Assembly (NCBI RefSeq): GCF_963259705.1
Contig: NC_081849.1
Location: 54,532,093 to 54,596,092, forward strand
Direction of reading: 5' to 3'
Length of the DNA stretch: 64,000 nt
Origin: Myotis daubentonii
Taxonomy: Eukaryota; Chordata; Mammalia; Chiroptera; Vespertilionidae
Shown: one piece after another, positions 46,227 to 56,169 of the stretch
How positions within the stretch are numbered: position 1 is the stretch's first letter
Layout: each line of letters starts with the position of its first letter
Translations under genes and position numbers: made by a program
Notes under the pieces: generated by a model
Databases searched by the model: none
Told to the model about the DNA's origin: nothing
What the model saw: the letters and a program-made list of their open reading frames with translations, nothing else

Positions 46227-48524
46227 GAGATTCCAGGAGAAACCAAGATGGCAGCATAGGTAAACACCGGAGATTGCTGCCTCACACAACCACTTCAAAA
46301 ATACAACTAAAAGATGGAACAGACATCATCCAGAACCACAGGAAGGCTGGCTGAGTGGAAATTATACAACTAGAAGGAAAGAGAAAAGCATACCAAGACT
46401 CAGAGGAGGTGTTGTGCGGAAGTAAAATACAAAGGTGCGGAGGTGCATGTGGAGAGGGCTGGCGGCTGAGGACACGGTTGTCTTTTTCAATTGGGACGGA
46501 GTCTTAAGCTCTGAGCTCCGGTTCCGGGCGAGTCTCTGGGGATTCAGACTCATACGGGAGAAATGGGACTGTCTGGCATCGGTCGGAACTCGAGGGCAGC
46601 TTTCTTTCTCTCGGAGGTGCTCTCAGCGATTGCAATTGCCGGGAGCGGGGCCTCTGAGGGCAGGATTGAGAGCAGCCATAACTGCTCCCTCCGCCCGCCC
46701 TGTTGACCCCGCCCCACCCAAGCCATGCATGGAAGCTTTTGCATATGAAAGGCCTGGCCCTTTGCAATCTGAAAATTACTTAACAAACTGCAGCTGGCCC
46801 AAGGCCCCAGGGCAACTTGCATTGCTTCCCAGCTGGCTTCTGCTGGGTAGCCTCAGGCAGAGGCTAGATTAGCACCTCCCTAGAGACCCAGGAGCCAATG
46901 TGCCTGGTGGTCAGAGTGGGATCATCCAGATTGCAGCTCCTCGGATCCATAAAGGACACACTCAGGGGGCAGACTCAGTGAGCACCAAAGCCCCACTGAA
47001 GCAAGTCTTGTCCTGGAGGGGTGTCTCTAGCACAGAAGCTCTCCCACTGGAGAAACAGCTGATTCTCACAGCCAATTGGCCTGGAGGTCAATCCCTCCCA
47101 GTGTTACCTACAGCAATCAAGGCTTAACTAAAAAAAGGCTGTGCACGAAGCCCACAAGGGGGTGCACGAAGAGTGTCTACCTCAGGTAATTGGGGAGGCT
47201 GAGCCACTGGGCCCTATAGGACACTTAGCACAGAAAGCCACTCTTATCAACACAGGGAAGCAGCCAAAATGCGGAGACAAACAGGACACAAATGACAGAA
47301 AGGGAGGAAAGCAAACTATTGGATATAGAGTTCAAAACCACACTTTTAAGGTTTTTCAAGAACTTTCTAGAAACCTACGACAAATTTAGTGAGACCCTCA
47401 AAAAGATGGGTGAGACCACCGATAAATGTAGTGAAATCCTCAAGAAATCTAGTGAGACCATTGAGGGTATGAAAAAGGACCAACTAGAAATTAAGCATAC
47501 ACTGACTGAAATAAAGGATATTATGCAGAGTTCCAACAGCAGACTAGAGGATCACAAGAATCAAGTCAACGATTTGAAATACGAAGAAGCAAAAAACTCC
47601 CAACCGGAAAAGCAAAATGAAAAAAGAATCCAAAAATACGAAGATAGTGTAAGGAGCCTCTGGGACAGCTTCAAGCGTACCAACATCCGAATTATAGGGG
47701 TGCCAGAAGAAGAGAGACAGCAAGATATTGAAAACCTATTTGAAGAAATAATGACAGAAAACTTCCCCTATCTGGTGAAAGAAATAGATGTACACAAGTC
47801 CTGGAAGCGCAGAGAACCCCAAACAAAAGGAATCCAAAGAGGACCACACCAAGACACATCATAATTAAAATTCCAAGGGCAAAAGACAAAGAGAGAATCT
47901 TAAAAGCAGCAAGAGAAAGACAGTCAATTACCTATAAGGGAGTACCCATATGACTGTCAGCTGATTTCTCAACAGAAACTTTGCAGGCCAGAAGGGAGTG
48001 GCAAGATATATTCAAAGTGATGAATACCAAGAACCTACAACCAAGATTACTTTATCCAGCAAAGCTATCATTCAGAACTGAAGGTCAGATAAAGAGCTTC
48101 ACAGATAAGGAAAAGCTAAAGGAGTTCATCACCACCAAACCAGGATTATATGAAATGCTGAAAGGTATCCTTTAAGAAGAGGAAGAAGAAGAAAAAGGTA
48201 AAGATACAAATTATGAACAACACATACACATCTATCAACAAGTGAATCTAAAAATCAAGTGAATAAATAATCTGATGAACATAATGAACTGGTGATTATA
48301 ATAGAATCAGGGGCATAGAAAGGGAGTGGACTAACTATTCTTGGGGGGGAAAGGGGTGGGGGGTGATGTGGGAAGAGGCTGGACAAAAATGTGCACCTAT
48401 GGATGAGGACAGTGGGGGGGGGGGTGAGGGCAGAGGGCGGGGTGGGAACCGGGTGGAGGAGAGCTATGGGGGAAAAAAGAGAAACAACTGTAATAATCTG
48501 AACAATAAAGATTTAATTACTTAA
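46227..48524 (+). mobile_element. HAL1 (half-L1) retrotransposon, copy 1, full length
   Basis: The element starts with an L1-like 5' UTR (ACCAAGATGGCAGCATAGG, a YY1-type site), then ORF1, then directly a 3' UTR ending ACAATAAAGATTTAATTACTT. There is no ORF2, which defines half-L1 elements. A 15-bp duplication AAAAATGTTTGAAGA flanks it (46212-46226, 48525-48539). ORF1 is in two pieces: 47292-47864 (coiled coil, then RTNIRIIGVPEEE and ENLFEEIMTENFP of the RRM-like core) and a C-terminal piece in the next frame ending 48175 (TLQARREW, NLQPRLLYPAK). A TGA interrupts the second piece at about 47952. Confidence 0.88.
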
Positions 48525-48611
48525 AAAAATGTTTGAAGATTCCTCCAGGAACTCAGAGATTTTTATCTCTTGACATTTGCAAAATTAAATCTGGGAATCT
48601 AAAATGTTCCT

Positions 48612-48662
48612 AAAAAAGGAGGGAGGGAGACATATGTAATACTTTCAACAATAAAGATTTTT
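48612..48662 (+). mobile_element. L1-type 3' tail fragment
   Basis: GACATATGTAATACTTTCAA then CAATAAAGAT, like the tail at 34745. Confidence 0.6.
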
Positions 48663-49222
48663 TTTAAAATAAAAAATAATAAAATGTTCCTAAATAAATT
48701 TTTAAGTTTGTTTTGTTGTTTTTGAAAAGAGAAAAATATCTGAGTGATGAATTTTAATAGTAATATTTTTTAGATGTCCTAAAATGTAGAGATATTTTTC
48801 CATGGTATACATGGCAATTTTTTATAATTAAAATGTTAATTTTTAGTTCTGTAATGTACATTTTGAAAAATTCTGAGAAACTTAAACTAAAGGTGAGGTG
48901 GGGGGTGGGGAAACATGTACTTTCAAATATTTTAAAGTGTTATTTTGTTAGATATCAAATTACAAAACTCCAATAATAAATCTAAATAATACATATTTTT
49001 TCAAACATTTTAAACATTAGGCCAAATCATCATATTAAAACTTGAAGGAAATAGTAGATGACTAATTACTATATATTCATATTTTAAAATGTATCTGAGT
49101 AAAAATTTCTTCTTAAATAAACTAGGAAGAAGTTGAATTTATTTTTAAACAGAGAAAGACTATCTACAGAAATTATTAGAAATAAGAATTGAAAAATGAG
49201 AAAAGTAATTCATGAAAATTAA
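48663..49222. other. VWDE intron, unannotated
   Basis: AT-rich, nothing recognised. Confidence 0.4.
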
Positions 49223-49430
49223 TTTTAAAAAAATATGTTTTTATTGATTTTAGACAGAGAAAGGGAGAGGGAGAGAGAGATAGAAACATCAATGATGAGA
49301 GAAAATCATTGACTGGCTGCCTCCTGCACGTCCTCTCCTGGGGACCAAGTCCACAACACGGGCTTGTGCTCTTACTGTGACATCCTGGTTCATAGGTCGA
49401 TGCTCAATCACTGTGCCACACTGACCTGGC
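49223..49430 (-). mobile_element. Ves SINE
   Basis: TTTTTATTGATTTTAGACAG tail complement; head complement ACTGTGCCACACTGACCTGG. Confidence 0.88.
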
Positions 49431-49585
49431 AAAATTAAATCTTTTGACTCAATATTTTAAATAGCATTAACTATTTGGGTGAGTTGATTATTGCTCACAA
49501 CAATGCAGGTAAAAAAAAATTGTTAAAAGAAACTTAAACATTTCAAAGTGACATGTAACTTATTTCTGATTGAAAAGCACAATTC

Positions 49586-49793
49586 ATAGACAGACAACAG
49601 ATTACCAGAGGGAAAGTGAGTTGGGTGCAGGTAGGAGAAGGTAAAGGGGAGATAAATGGTGATGAAAGGAGACTTCACTTGGGGTAGTCAACACACAATA
49701 CAATATACAGGTGATGTATTATAGAATTGTACCCTTGAAACCTATATAATTTTATTAACCAATGTCACCCCAATAAATTCAATAAAAAAGAAA
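49586..49793 (+). mobile_element. Old L1 3' end
   Basis: ACTTCACTTGGGGTAGTCAA, TATAGAATTGTACCCTTGAA and CAATGTCACCCCAATAAATT match the 3' UTR of middle-aged mammalian L1. The flanks GAAAAGCACAATT occur on both sides (49572 and 49791), as an intact target duplication. Confidence 0.82.
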
Positions 49794-49886
49794 AGCACAA
49801 TTATTAATGCCTTGTTAATTCTAATGTTAGTATATGTTAAATGTGTTAACTTAGTTTCTATTTTATCATGAAGCTTTATCTAACTT

Positions 49887-50098
49887 TTTAAAAAATATAT
49901 TTTTATTGATTTCAGAGAAGTTTTGGAGCGGGAAGGAGAGAGAAACATCAATAATGAGAATCTTTGATCGGCTGCCTCCTGCACACCCCCTATTGGGCGT
50001 CAAGCCCCCAACCTGGGCATGTGCTCTGACCGGGAATCCAAATGTGACCTCCTGGTTCATAGGTCGAAGCTCAACCACTGATCTACACTGGCTGGGCT
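49887..50098 (-). mobile_element. Ves SINE
   Basis: TTTTTATTGATTTCAGAGAA tail complement; head complement CACTGATCTACACTGGCTGG. Confidence 0.88.
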
Positions 50099-50124
50099 AT
50101 CTCTTAACTTTTGACTTATTATTA

Positions 50125-50352
50125 TTTTTAATCCTCACCTGAGGATATTTTTCCATTGATTTTTAGAGAGAGGGAAAGACAGTAATATTGATGTGAAAGA
50201 AACACATCAATTGATTGCCTCCCGCACGAGCCCTGGCCAGGCTGGGCTGTAGAGGAGCCTACAACTGAGGTACGTGCCCTTGATCAGACTCAAACCCAGA
50301 TTCTCCAGTCCACAGGTCAACACTCTTTCCACTGAGCCAAACCAGCTAGGGC
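50125..50352 (-). mobile_element. Ves-family SINE
   Basis: TAATCCTCACCTGAGGATAT at the tail side; head complement ACTGAGCCAAACCAGCTAGG. Confidence 0.88.
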
Positions 50353-50595
50353 TTTTTGACTTACTTTAAAGCAAATGTTACTTGCCCAAATTGTGTATGA
50401 TTTTGTATAGCTCTATTTTTCAGTTAATTGCATAAACATTCTGAAAGCATAACAAGTAGCTTAAAGTTATTCTTACTTAAGAAAGAAAAATGATTTTACT
50501 ACAATACATGTTTATGATAAAGATAATCCAAACCTATTATGTAGGATAGCCAAACAGTTATACTTTATGGTTAAAGTTATTATTATTAGAAATAC

Positions 50596-51500
50596 TGCTG
50601 GGGTCCAACCCCAGCAGGTCCAGGGGTTCCCAAAGGTGTGGACGGAGTTGGTGAAGAAGGAATGACACGGAGACAGCGTTCAGATGATCAGCAGCCTATC
50701 CAGGATCTCTAGCCAGGATCTCCAGCCAAGTTCTGGTCTGGATCTCCAGCGAAGTTCTGGTTAGGATCTCCAGTCAGGTTCTGTGTCCATGTTCTCTCGC
50801 TAGGTTTTCCAGCCAGGTCCTCCAGGTTCTCCAGCCAGGTTCTGTAGCCATGTTCTCTTGCTAGGTTCTCCAGCCAGGTTCTGTCAAGGTTCTCCAGCCA
50901 GGTTCAGTCACCAGGTTCTAGTCAGGCTCTCTTGCCATATTCTATCCAGATTCTGTAGCCAGGTTCTGGCTCTAGGATCTTCAGCCAGGTTCTCTCGCTA
51001 GGTTCTGTCTCTAGGTTCTGTTGCCAGCTTCTGTCCAGGATCTTTTGCCATGTTCTGTCTCTAGGCTCTGTCCCTAGGTTCCGTCTCCAGTTTCCGTCCA
51101 CGATTCCTTGCCATGCTCTCTCCAGCGAAGCTCCCCCGTCTCTAGGCTCTGTCTTCTAAGTTCTGTGTTGTTACATCTGTATTTATACCAGTTGATTCCA
51201 ATCCTATCAATCTCTATTCCAAAGGTTAGGGCGTTTCTTATCTCCATTCCAGGGAGTAAAGATTATGTAGCTTAAGCATGATCGTTCGTAGTTAAAGTGA
51301 TTAATTACCCGCCTGGCACTTAGTTAAGAGATTTTATTCCCTCCCTATCTTCAGGGGAAAATCCCTACCTGGGGAAACAACCTTTCTCAGAGACCTTGGT
51401 TAAAACACATAGTGCCAAGAAGGTGAGCAAACATATTAAGAACAGTATGCCATATATGCCAGGTCCCTTGAAACAGCAAGCATGGACCGGCTCCCGGCAA
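50596..51500 (-). mobile_element. Solo LTR of the class II ERV, with expanded repeats
   Basis: The first 95 bp (GCTGGGGTCCAACCCCAGCA, then GTGTGGACGGAGTTGGTGAA) are the reverse complement of the LTR end at 8268. The TATA box (minus TATAAAT) is at about 51182-51188. Between them, about 450 bp are tandem AGAACCTGGCTGGAGA-like units. No primer site or internal sequence adjoins the TG end, so this is a solo LTR. The U3 end is cut by the Helitron sequence at 51503. Confidence 0.8.
50690..51150. repeat. Minisatellite in LTR R/U5
   Basis: Some twenty diverged short units of the form CCAGGTTCT(G/C)... with periods near 20-30 bp. The same place in the 51.9-kb LTR copy holds only about one unit. Confidence 0.85.
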
Positions 51501-51502
51501 AT

Positions 51503-51695
51503 AAAGGCCCGGTGCACAAAAATTTGTGCACTCGGGTGGGTCCCTCAGCCCGACCTGTGCCCTCTCGCAATCTGGGGCCCCTTGGGGGCCCCTTCCCCTG
51601 GCTGCTGGCACCAGTTTTCCTCCGGTGCCCGGAACCCAGGCCTTTGCTCTTCGCCGGGAGGGGCCCGTGTGGTGGGCGAGGGGCTTAGCTCTTTT
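51503..51695 (-). mobile_element. Helitron 3' end fragment
   Basis: AAAGGCCCGGTGCACAAAAA then TTTGTGCACTCGGG is the 3' hairpin end, with AAAG in place of CTAG. The interior CCCTCAGCCCGACCTGTGCC matches the start of other copies. Its 5' end is not adjacent and may be at 53780. Confidence 0.75.
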
Positions 51696-51932
51696 AAAAA
51701 TACTTCTGAATGTTTGGTAAATAATCCTGTAGGAATCTACTTTCTGAAATATGCTGGTTGTTAAGGGCTTATTTGGGTAATCAACAAAATGAATGTTAAA
51801 ATCCTAATCCCCAGAACCTCAGAATGTACTTGTATATGGAGATAAGATCTTTAAAGAGGGGATTACATTAAATTGAGGCAGTTCCAGTGTGACTATTAGC
51901 CCATCTCACTGAAGTCCTTATAAGAAGAGGAA

Positions 51933-52108
51933 TGTTGGGGTCCAGCCCCAGCAGGTCCAGAGATTCCTAAAGGTGTGGACGGAGTTGGCAAAGAAGGAAT
52001 GACACAGAGGCAGCGTTCAGGTGATCATCATAGCCAGGTTCTCTTTTTATTGTCCTGTTACATCTATATTTATACTATTTGATCCTATAAGCATGTCTCT
52101 ATAAGATT
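51933..52108 (-). mobile_element. LTR fragment of the class II ERV
   Basis: TGTTGGGGTCCAGCCCCAGC then GTGTGGACGGAGTTGGCAAA. The same LTR end as at 50596, but with only about 30 bp between it and the TATA region (52066-52075). It is cut off by the poly(A) of the TFPT pseudogene. Confidence 0.8.
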
Positions 52109-52990
52109 TTTTTTTTATTTTCTTTTGCCGAGGAGAGCATGGGGTCCATTTATTGGGGGGGTCAGTCAAAGGGGGAGCTGGCTAGGGTGGGGTAGGGCAG
52201 CAGCTTGTCTGGCCCCTGAGAAACCCAACTTGAGTCCAGAGCCTCGACCGCTTTGAAGCCAAAGTCTTCCTCCACCTTTATCTGCATGAGGGCCAGCTCC
52301 GGAGTCAGCGGGACTCCCGCCCGGTGCCCTTCCTGTGGCACTTGCCGCCTCTTCCAACTGTTGGGCCCCTCACCAGGGGCCGGGCTGCTGGCTTCTGCAG
52401 GCGCTGGTGTCCTCCTGGGCGGGGACAGCCCCTCTCTCCGGAGGCCCATTCTCAGTGTTGCCTGGGGCGGGGCGTCTGTGCCCTGGCTGCCCTCGTCCTC
52501 CAGTAAGATGGTGAACTGGCTGGCCCAGTAGTCGTCGCCATAGGAGTCCAGCACCTCCATGAGGAACCTCCGCTCCTGCTGGAGTCTCTGTGTTATCCTC
52601 TGTATCTGATGGTGCCTGTTCAGGACCCGCTCGTTCACCTGCTCAATCTCCCTGCAGTGCCGACCCAGCGCCTGGTACTTCCTGCGATTGAGTTGCCCTT
52701 GGCACGTGGCCGTTGGCCTTGGGCTGCCTCCTCCTCTTCGTCTCACTCCTGGAGGCTGGAGCTGCCCAGACCCCCAGACACGAACTCCACTTCGGTCTCA
52801 AGCTCGCTCTCCAGGATGTGACCACCGAACAGTGGAAGCAGCGCCACCTCCGAGCAGGGAGGTGCTGAGAACTCCTCAAAGCCCACGGCTGCCATGGACC
52901 CCTCTCTCTGCTCCAGCTCCATTTCTCCCTGGCTCCCTGCAGAACTTCCAACCTTGCAAGCCTCTTAAAGTGCAAAACGACTCGCCCTAT
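52109..52990 (-). pseudogene. TFPT: TFPT processed pseudogene
   Basis: This is an intronless copy of TFPT (FB1), an INO80-complex subunit. From the start codon at 52922 it reads [20 protein letters not shown] and on to [17 protein letters not shown], then meets TGA at codon 60 (52743-52745) and a frameshift. The remainder is open to the natural stop at 52162, with [45 protein letters not shown] and the C-terminal [21 protein letters not shown] 3' UTR follows with AATAAA and an A-rich tail at 52109-52126. The split frame makes it nonfunctional. Its 5' side runs into GC-rich DNA that may be TFPT 5' UTR. Confidence 0.92.
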
Positions 52991-53165
52991 CTGATTTCAT
53001 GGCCAGGCACACAGGCCCCGGCAGCTAAGCCGCCTGGGAGTTGTAATTCTCTATTTCCCCGCTCCCTTTCCTCGCCCCACCCCCACCCTGAGTCCCCGCT
53101 GAAAGGCCCTGCTTGCTGGTCTAACGCCACTGGCCAGGCATCTGAGTCGCCTCCATCTTTATTCC

Positions 53166-53780
53166 GACACCACGCAATCTGACCATGGAGACTCTCCGCT
53201 TGGGAGGCCCCTGGGTCTCCTTCTGGTGCTGGGGATGCGCCACTGCCCGGGCACCGGATCGCGTTCCCCGGCCCCTGGGTCTCCTTCTGGGGCCTGGCTG
53301 TGCCACCGCCCAGGCACTGGATCGCGTTCCCCGGCCCCTGGATCTCCTTCTGGGGCCTGGCTGCGTCGCCCTGGGACTGGATCGTGTCCCCAGGCAGGGA
53401 TGCAGCCTGGCCTCTGGCCCCGCCTCTGGGTGTTGTCCGATCACCGGTGATCGGTGATCTGAGAAGCCCGGTGGGGCAGGGAAGAGGCGGACATCCCCTC
53501 TTCCTTGCCCCACCCGGCTTCTCCGATTACTGGCGGAGGGCCAGCAAAGGTGCCCAGTTCTCTGGCTCTTGGCTGCCACCTTGGTTCTGACACCGGCAGA
53601 CGGCTTCTTCCATCCTTCCCCTTTAGCCTCCCATCATGTCTACATATGCAAATTAGTCACCATCTTTGTTGGCGGTTAACCACCATCTTAGTTGGCAGTT
53701 AATTTGCATATCGCCCTGATTAGCCAATGGGAAGGGTAGCGAAGTTATGGTTAATTACCATGTTTGTCTATTATTAGATT
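53166..53780 (-). mobile_element. Helitron 5' part with tandem repeats
   Basis: The 5' end (minus) ATCTAATAATAGACAAACAT and the CCGCCATCTTGTT-like, TTTGCATATCGCCCTGATTA region match 25.8 kb. A 69-bp tandem repeat (GGCCCCTGGGTCTCCTTCTG) fills 53205-53395. No 3' hairpin adjoins; the nearest is at 51503, beyond the TFPT copy and the LTR fragment. Confidence 0.75.
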
Positions 53781-54829
53781 ATATTATATTCTTTTAAGAA
53801 CGTAAATCACAGGGTCTAATTACACTGAGACTTTCAGAAAAAATACTAGCTTGTTTAAAGAATGCTAGAAAGGGGGACTGGAAAATTCATTTATAACTGG
53901 AAGAGGTTATAGAAAAGCAACTCAGAACATTTATTGAGGATTATTATATTAGTTTTATTTAAAGATAAATCATATTACTTTTTAGGTGTGGTACATGAAT
54001 ATTGTATAATCTAATTTGTTTTATATCATTATGTCTTATTTCACCATAAAAAAATCTTTGTTAATTAATTATATGTCAACAATCTCACATTCATTATCAC
54101 ATTTGGCCAACAGGTTCCAGGAAAAGGCTAATGTTTCAATAATTTTTATTTCTGCACTTTTTTTAGGAAGATGTCATGCATTTTATTAGGCAATCTATTT
54201 AGAGTGATTTGTCTTAAGGAATATTATAGCAGGAGGTTTCTTAATAATTGAAATAACTTAAAAATGTTAACTAAGTTAGAAAATGAAAATTACAGATTTA
54301 AAAGGGAAGAAAAATTATGACAACCATTAACACTTTTGTTGTTTATCTTTTAATACTTATTTGGTACAAATGCAATCATCACTAGAAGAAAAAAATGAGA
54401 TTTTGATGCATAATCTGATTTCTTAGTTTCAATATACCATGAATAGTAATGTCAAAAAATATATTCATGAATTTTCATATTGTTTATAGAATATTTTATC
54501 ATTATGGATATATCAAAAATATATAACCAACCTGCAGTTACCGGATAGTTGCAATTGTTTCATATTATTAGAAAAATGGTTTTATAAAAATTGTACCTGC
54601 ACAATTCTTTGAATATTTCTCTAAACTAGATTTTTGGAAGTCAAATTGCTAGGTACAAATGCATGAGGATGTTTATGATTGTTGAGATAAATTGCCAATT
54701 TTTCTCATAAAATTACTCTACCAATATATACACAATTTGCAGGGCATGAACATGCCCCGCTCTGCACCTTTGCTAACTCCAATGCTATTTCTTAAAGGCA
54801 TGATAAAATGATTTTTATATCCACTAGAC
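53781..54829. other. VWDE intron, unannotated
   Basis: AT-rich, with no exon or recent repeat recognised. Confidence 0.4.
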
Positions 54830-55041
54830 CAGCCATGGGCAAACTATGGCCTGCGGGCCGGATCCGGCCCGTTTGAAATGAATAAAACTAAAAAAAAAAG
54901 ACCGTACCCTGTTATGTAATGATGTTTACTTTGAATTTATATTAGTTCACACAAACACTCCATCCATGCTTTTGTTCCAGCTCTCTGGTCCAGTTTAAGA
55001 ACCCATTGTGGCCCTCGAGTCAAAAAGTTTGCCCACCCCTG
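54830..55041 (+). mobile_element. Nonautonomous hAT transposon (212 bp)
   Basis: The terminal repeats are CAGCCATGGGCAAACTATGG at the left and AGTTTGCCCACCCCTG at the right. An exact 8-bp duplication CACTAGAC lies at 54822-54829 and 55042-55049. It has no transposase. This resembles the recently active short hAT elements known from vesper bats. Confidence 0.9.
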
Positions 55042-55165
55042 CACTAGACTGAGGTTTTGTCAAATATTAGCATAAATCAACATCCAAAGTAAATCACAAA
55101 ACCTAAAAGCCTGTTGAAATTATTAGTTTATAAATAAATTATTAAAAATAAAATCTGATACTTAC

Positions 55166-55231
55166 GAACACAGTCACCTTCAATTTCGATTTCGTCAGGG
55201 CCGCATGGGTTTAATTTTGCATCAGAAATAG
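55166..55231 (-). CDS. VWDE: VWDE exon 3 (short linker)
   Basis: This is a 66-bp exon, phase 1 to 1, with acceptor TTTTGCAG before CTATTTCTG and donor GTAAGT after TGTGTTC. It encodes ISDAKLNPCGPDEIEIEGDC, a short acidic linker with two cysteines directly after the D8C domain. It is too short to stand out as an open frame. It was found from its splice sites and from the way its phase joins exons 2 and 4. The downstream intron is about 10 kb and holds HAL1, the ERV LTR fragments and a TFPT pseudogene. Confidence 0.82.
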
Positions 55232-55510
55232 CTGCAAAAGGTTGAGTTTTTATATTTATCCAATTGAGCATAAAGATATAAATATATTTATATATAATGT
55301 ATATGAAATGACAAATCTTCAGAGAAGTATGTTTTAATACAGACTAAAACTTATGTTTTATTTTTTCATAATAAATTTTTTCTCTTTTCAGGATGAGATC
55401 AAATGGAGATAATTTGGGATTATATTTTAAAACAATTATAACTTTTATATCTTGTTTTCTAAATTTTAGTCTGCATTAAGTAATAAATTTTATTTATTAT
55501 TTTATTTTAT

Positions 55511-55755
55511 TTTAATCTTCACCCGAGGATATTTTTCCATTGATTTTAGAGAAAGTGGAAGAGAGAGGGAAAAACAGAGAGAAATATCAATGTTAGAAAA
55601 AAACATCAATTGGTTGCCTCCTGAAGGCGCCTTGACCAGGGCCAGGGCCAAGGAGAAGCCTGCAACTGAGGTATGTGCCCTTGACTGAAATGGAACACAG
55701 GACCCATTGGTCAGCAGACTGATGCTCTATCCACTGAGCCAAACCGGCCAGGGCT
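55511..55755 (-). mobile_element. Ves-family SINE
   Basis: TAATCTTCACCCGAGGATAT at the tail side; head complement ACTGAGCCAAACCGGCCAGG. Confidence 0.88.
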
Positions 55756-56169
55756 AGACGCTCTCTTCTTTTCCATTGGTCTACTTGTGTATCTTGATGC
55801 AAACATAACACTCTGTAGATTCCTGTAACTTTAGAATAAGTCTCAATCAGATAGTGTAAATTATCCAACTTTTTTCTTGTCAAAGTAGTTTGGGGATTAT
55901 GGCTACTTTCTATATCCATATAAATTTTAGTATGAACTTGTCAATTCCCACACAAAAATCTTGCTGGTATATTGATTAGGACTGTTTTGGAACTATAAAT
56001 CATTTTGAAGAGAATTGACATCTGAACATTGACTCTTTTCATTTCATGAACATGGTTCATTGCTCCATTATTTTACGACTTCTATAATTTCTGTTAGCAG
56101 AATTTTATAATTTTAACTTTATAGTTCTTGTACATATTTTTCCATATTCATTGCTAAGTATTTCATATA

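Noticed and set aside
46435..46872. 145-residue frame
   Set aside because: It lies in the HAL1 5' UTR and matches no part of ORF1.
52643..52975. 110-residue minus-strand frame overlapping the TFPT copy
   Set aside because: It is the wrong frame of the pseudogene. The true TFPT frame begins at 52922 and is broken at codon 60.
53121..53590. Frames of 90-150 residues on both strands
   Set aside because: They are produced by a 69-bp tandem repeat in a Helitron.
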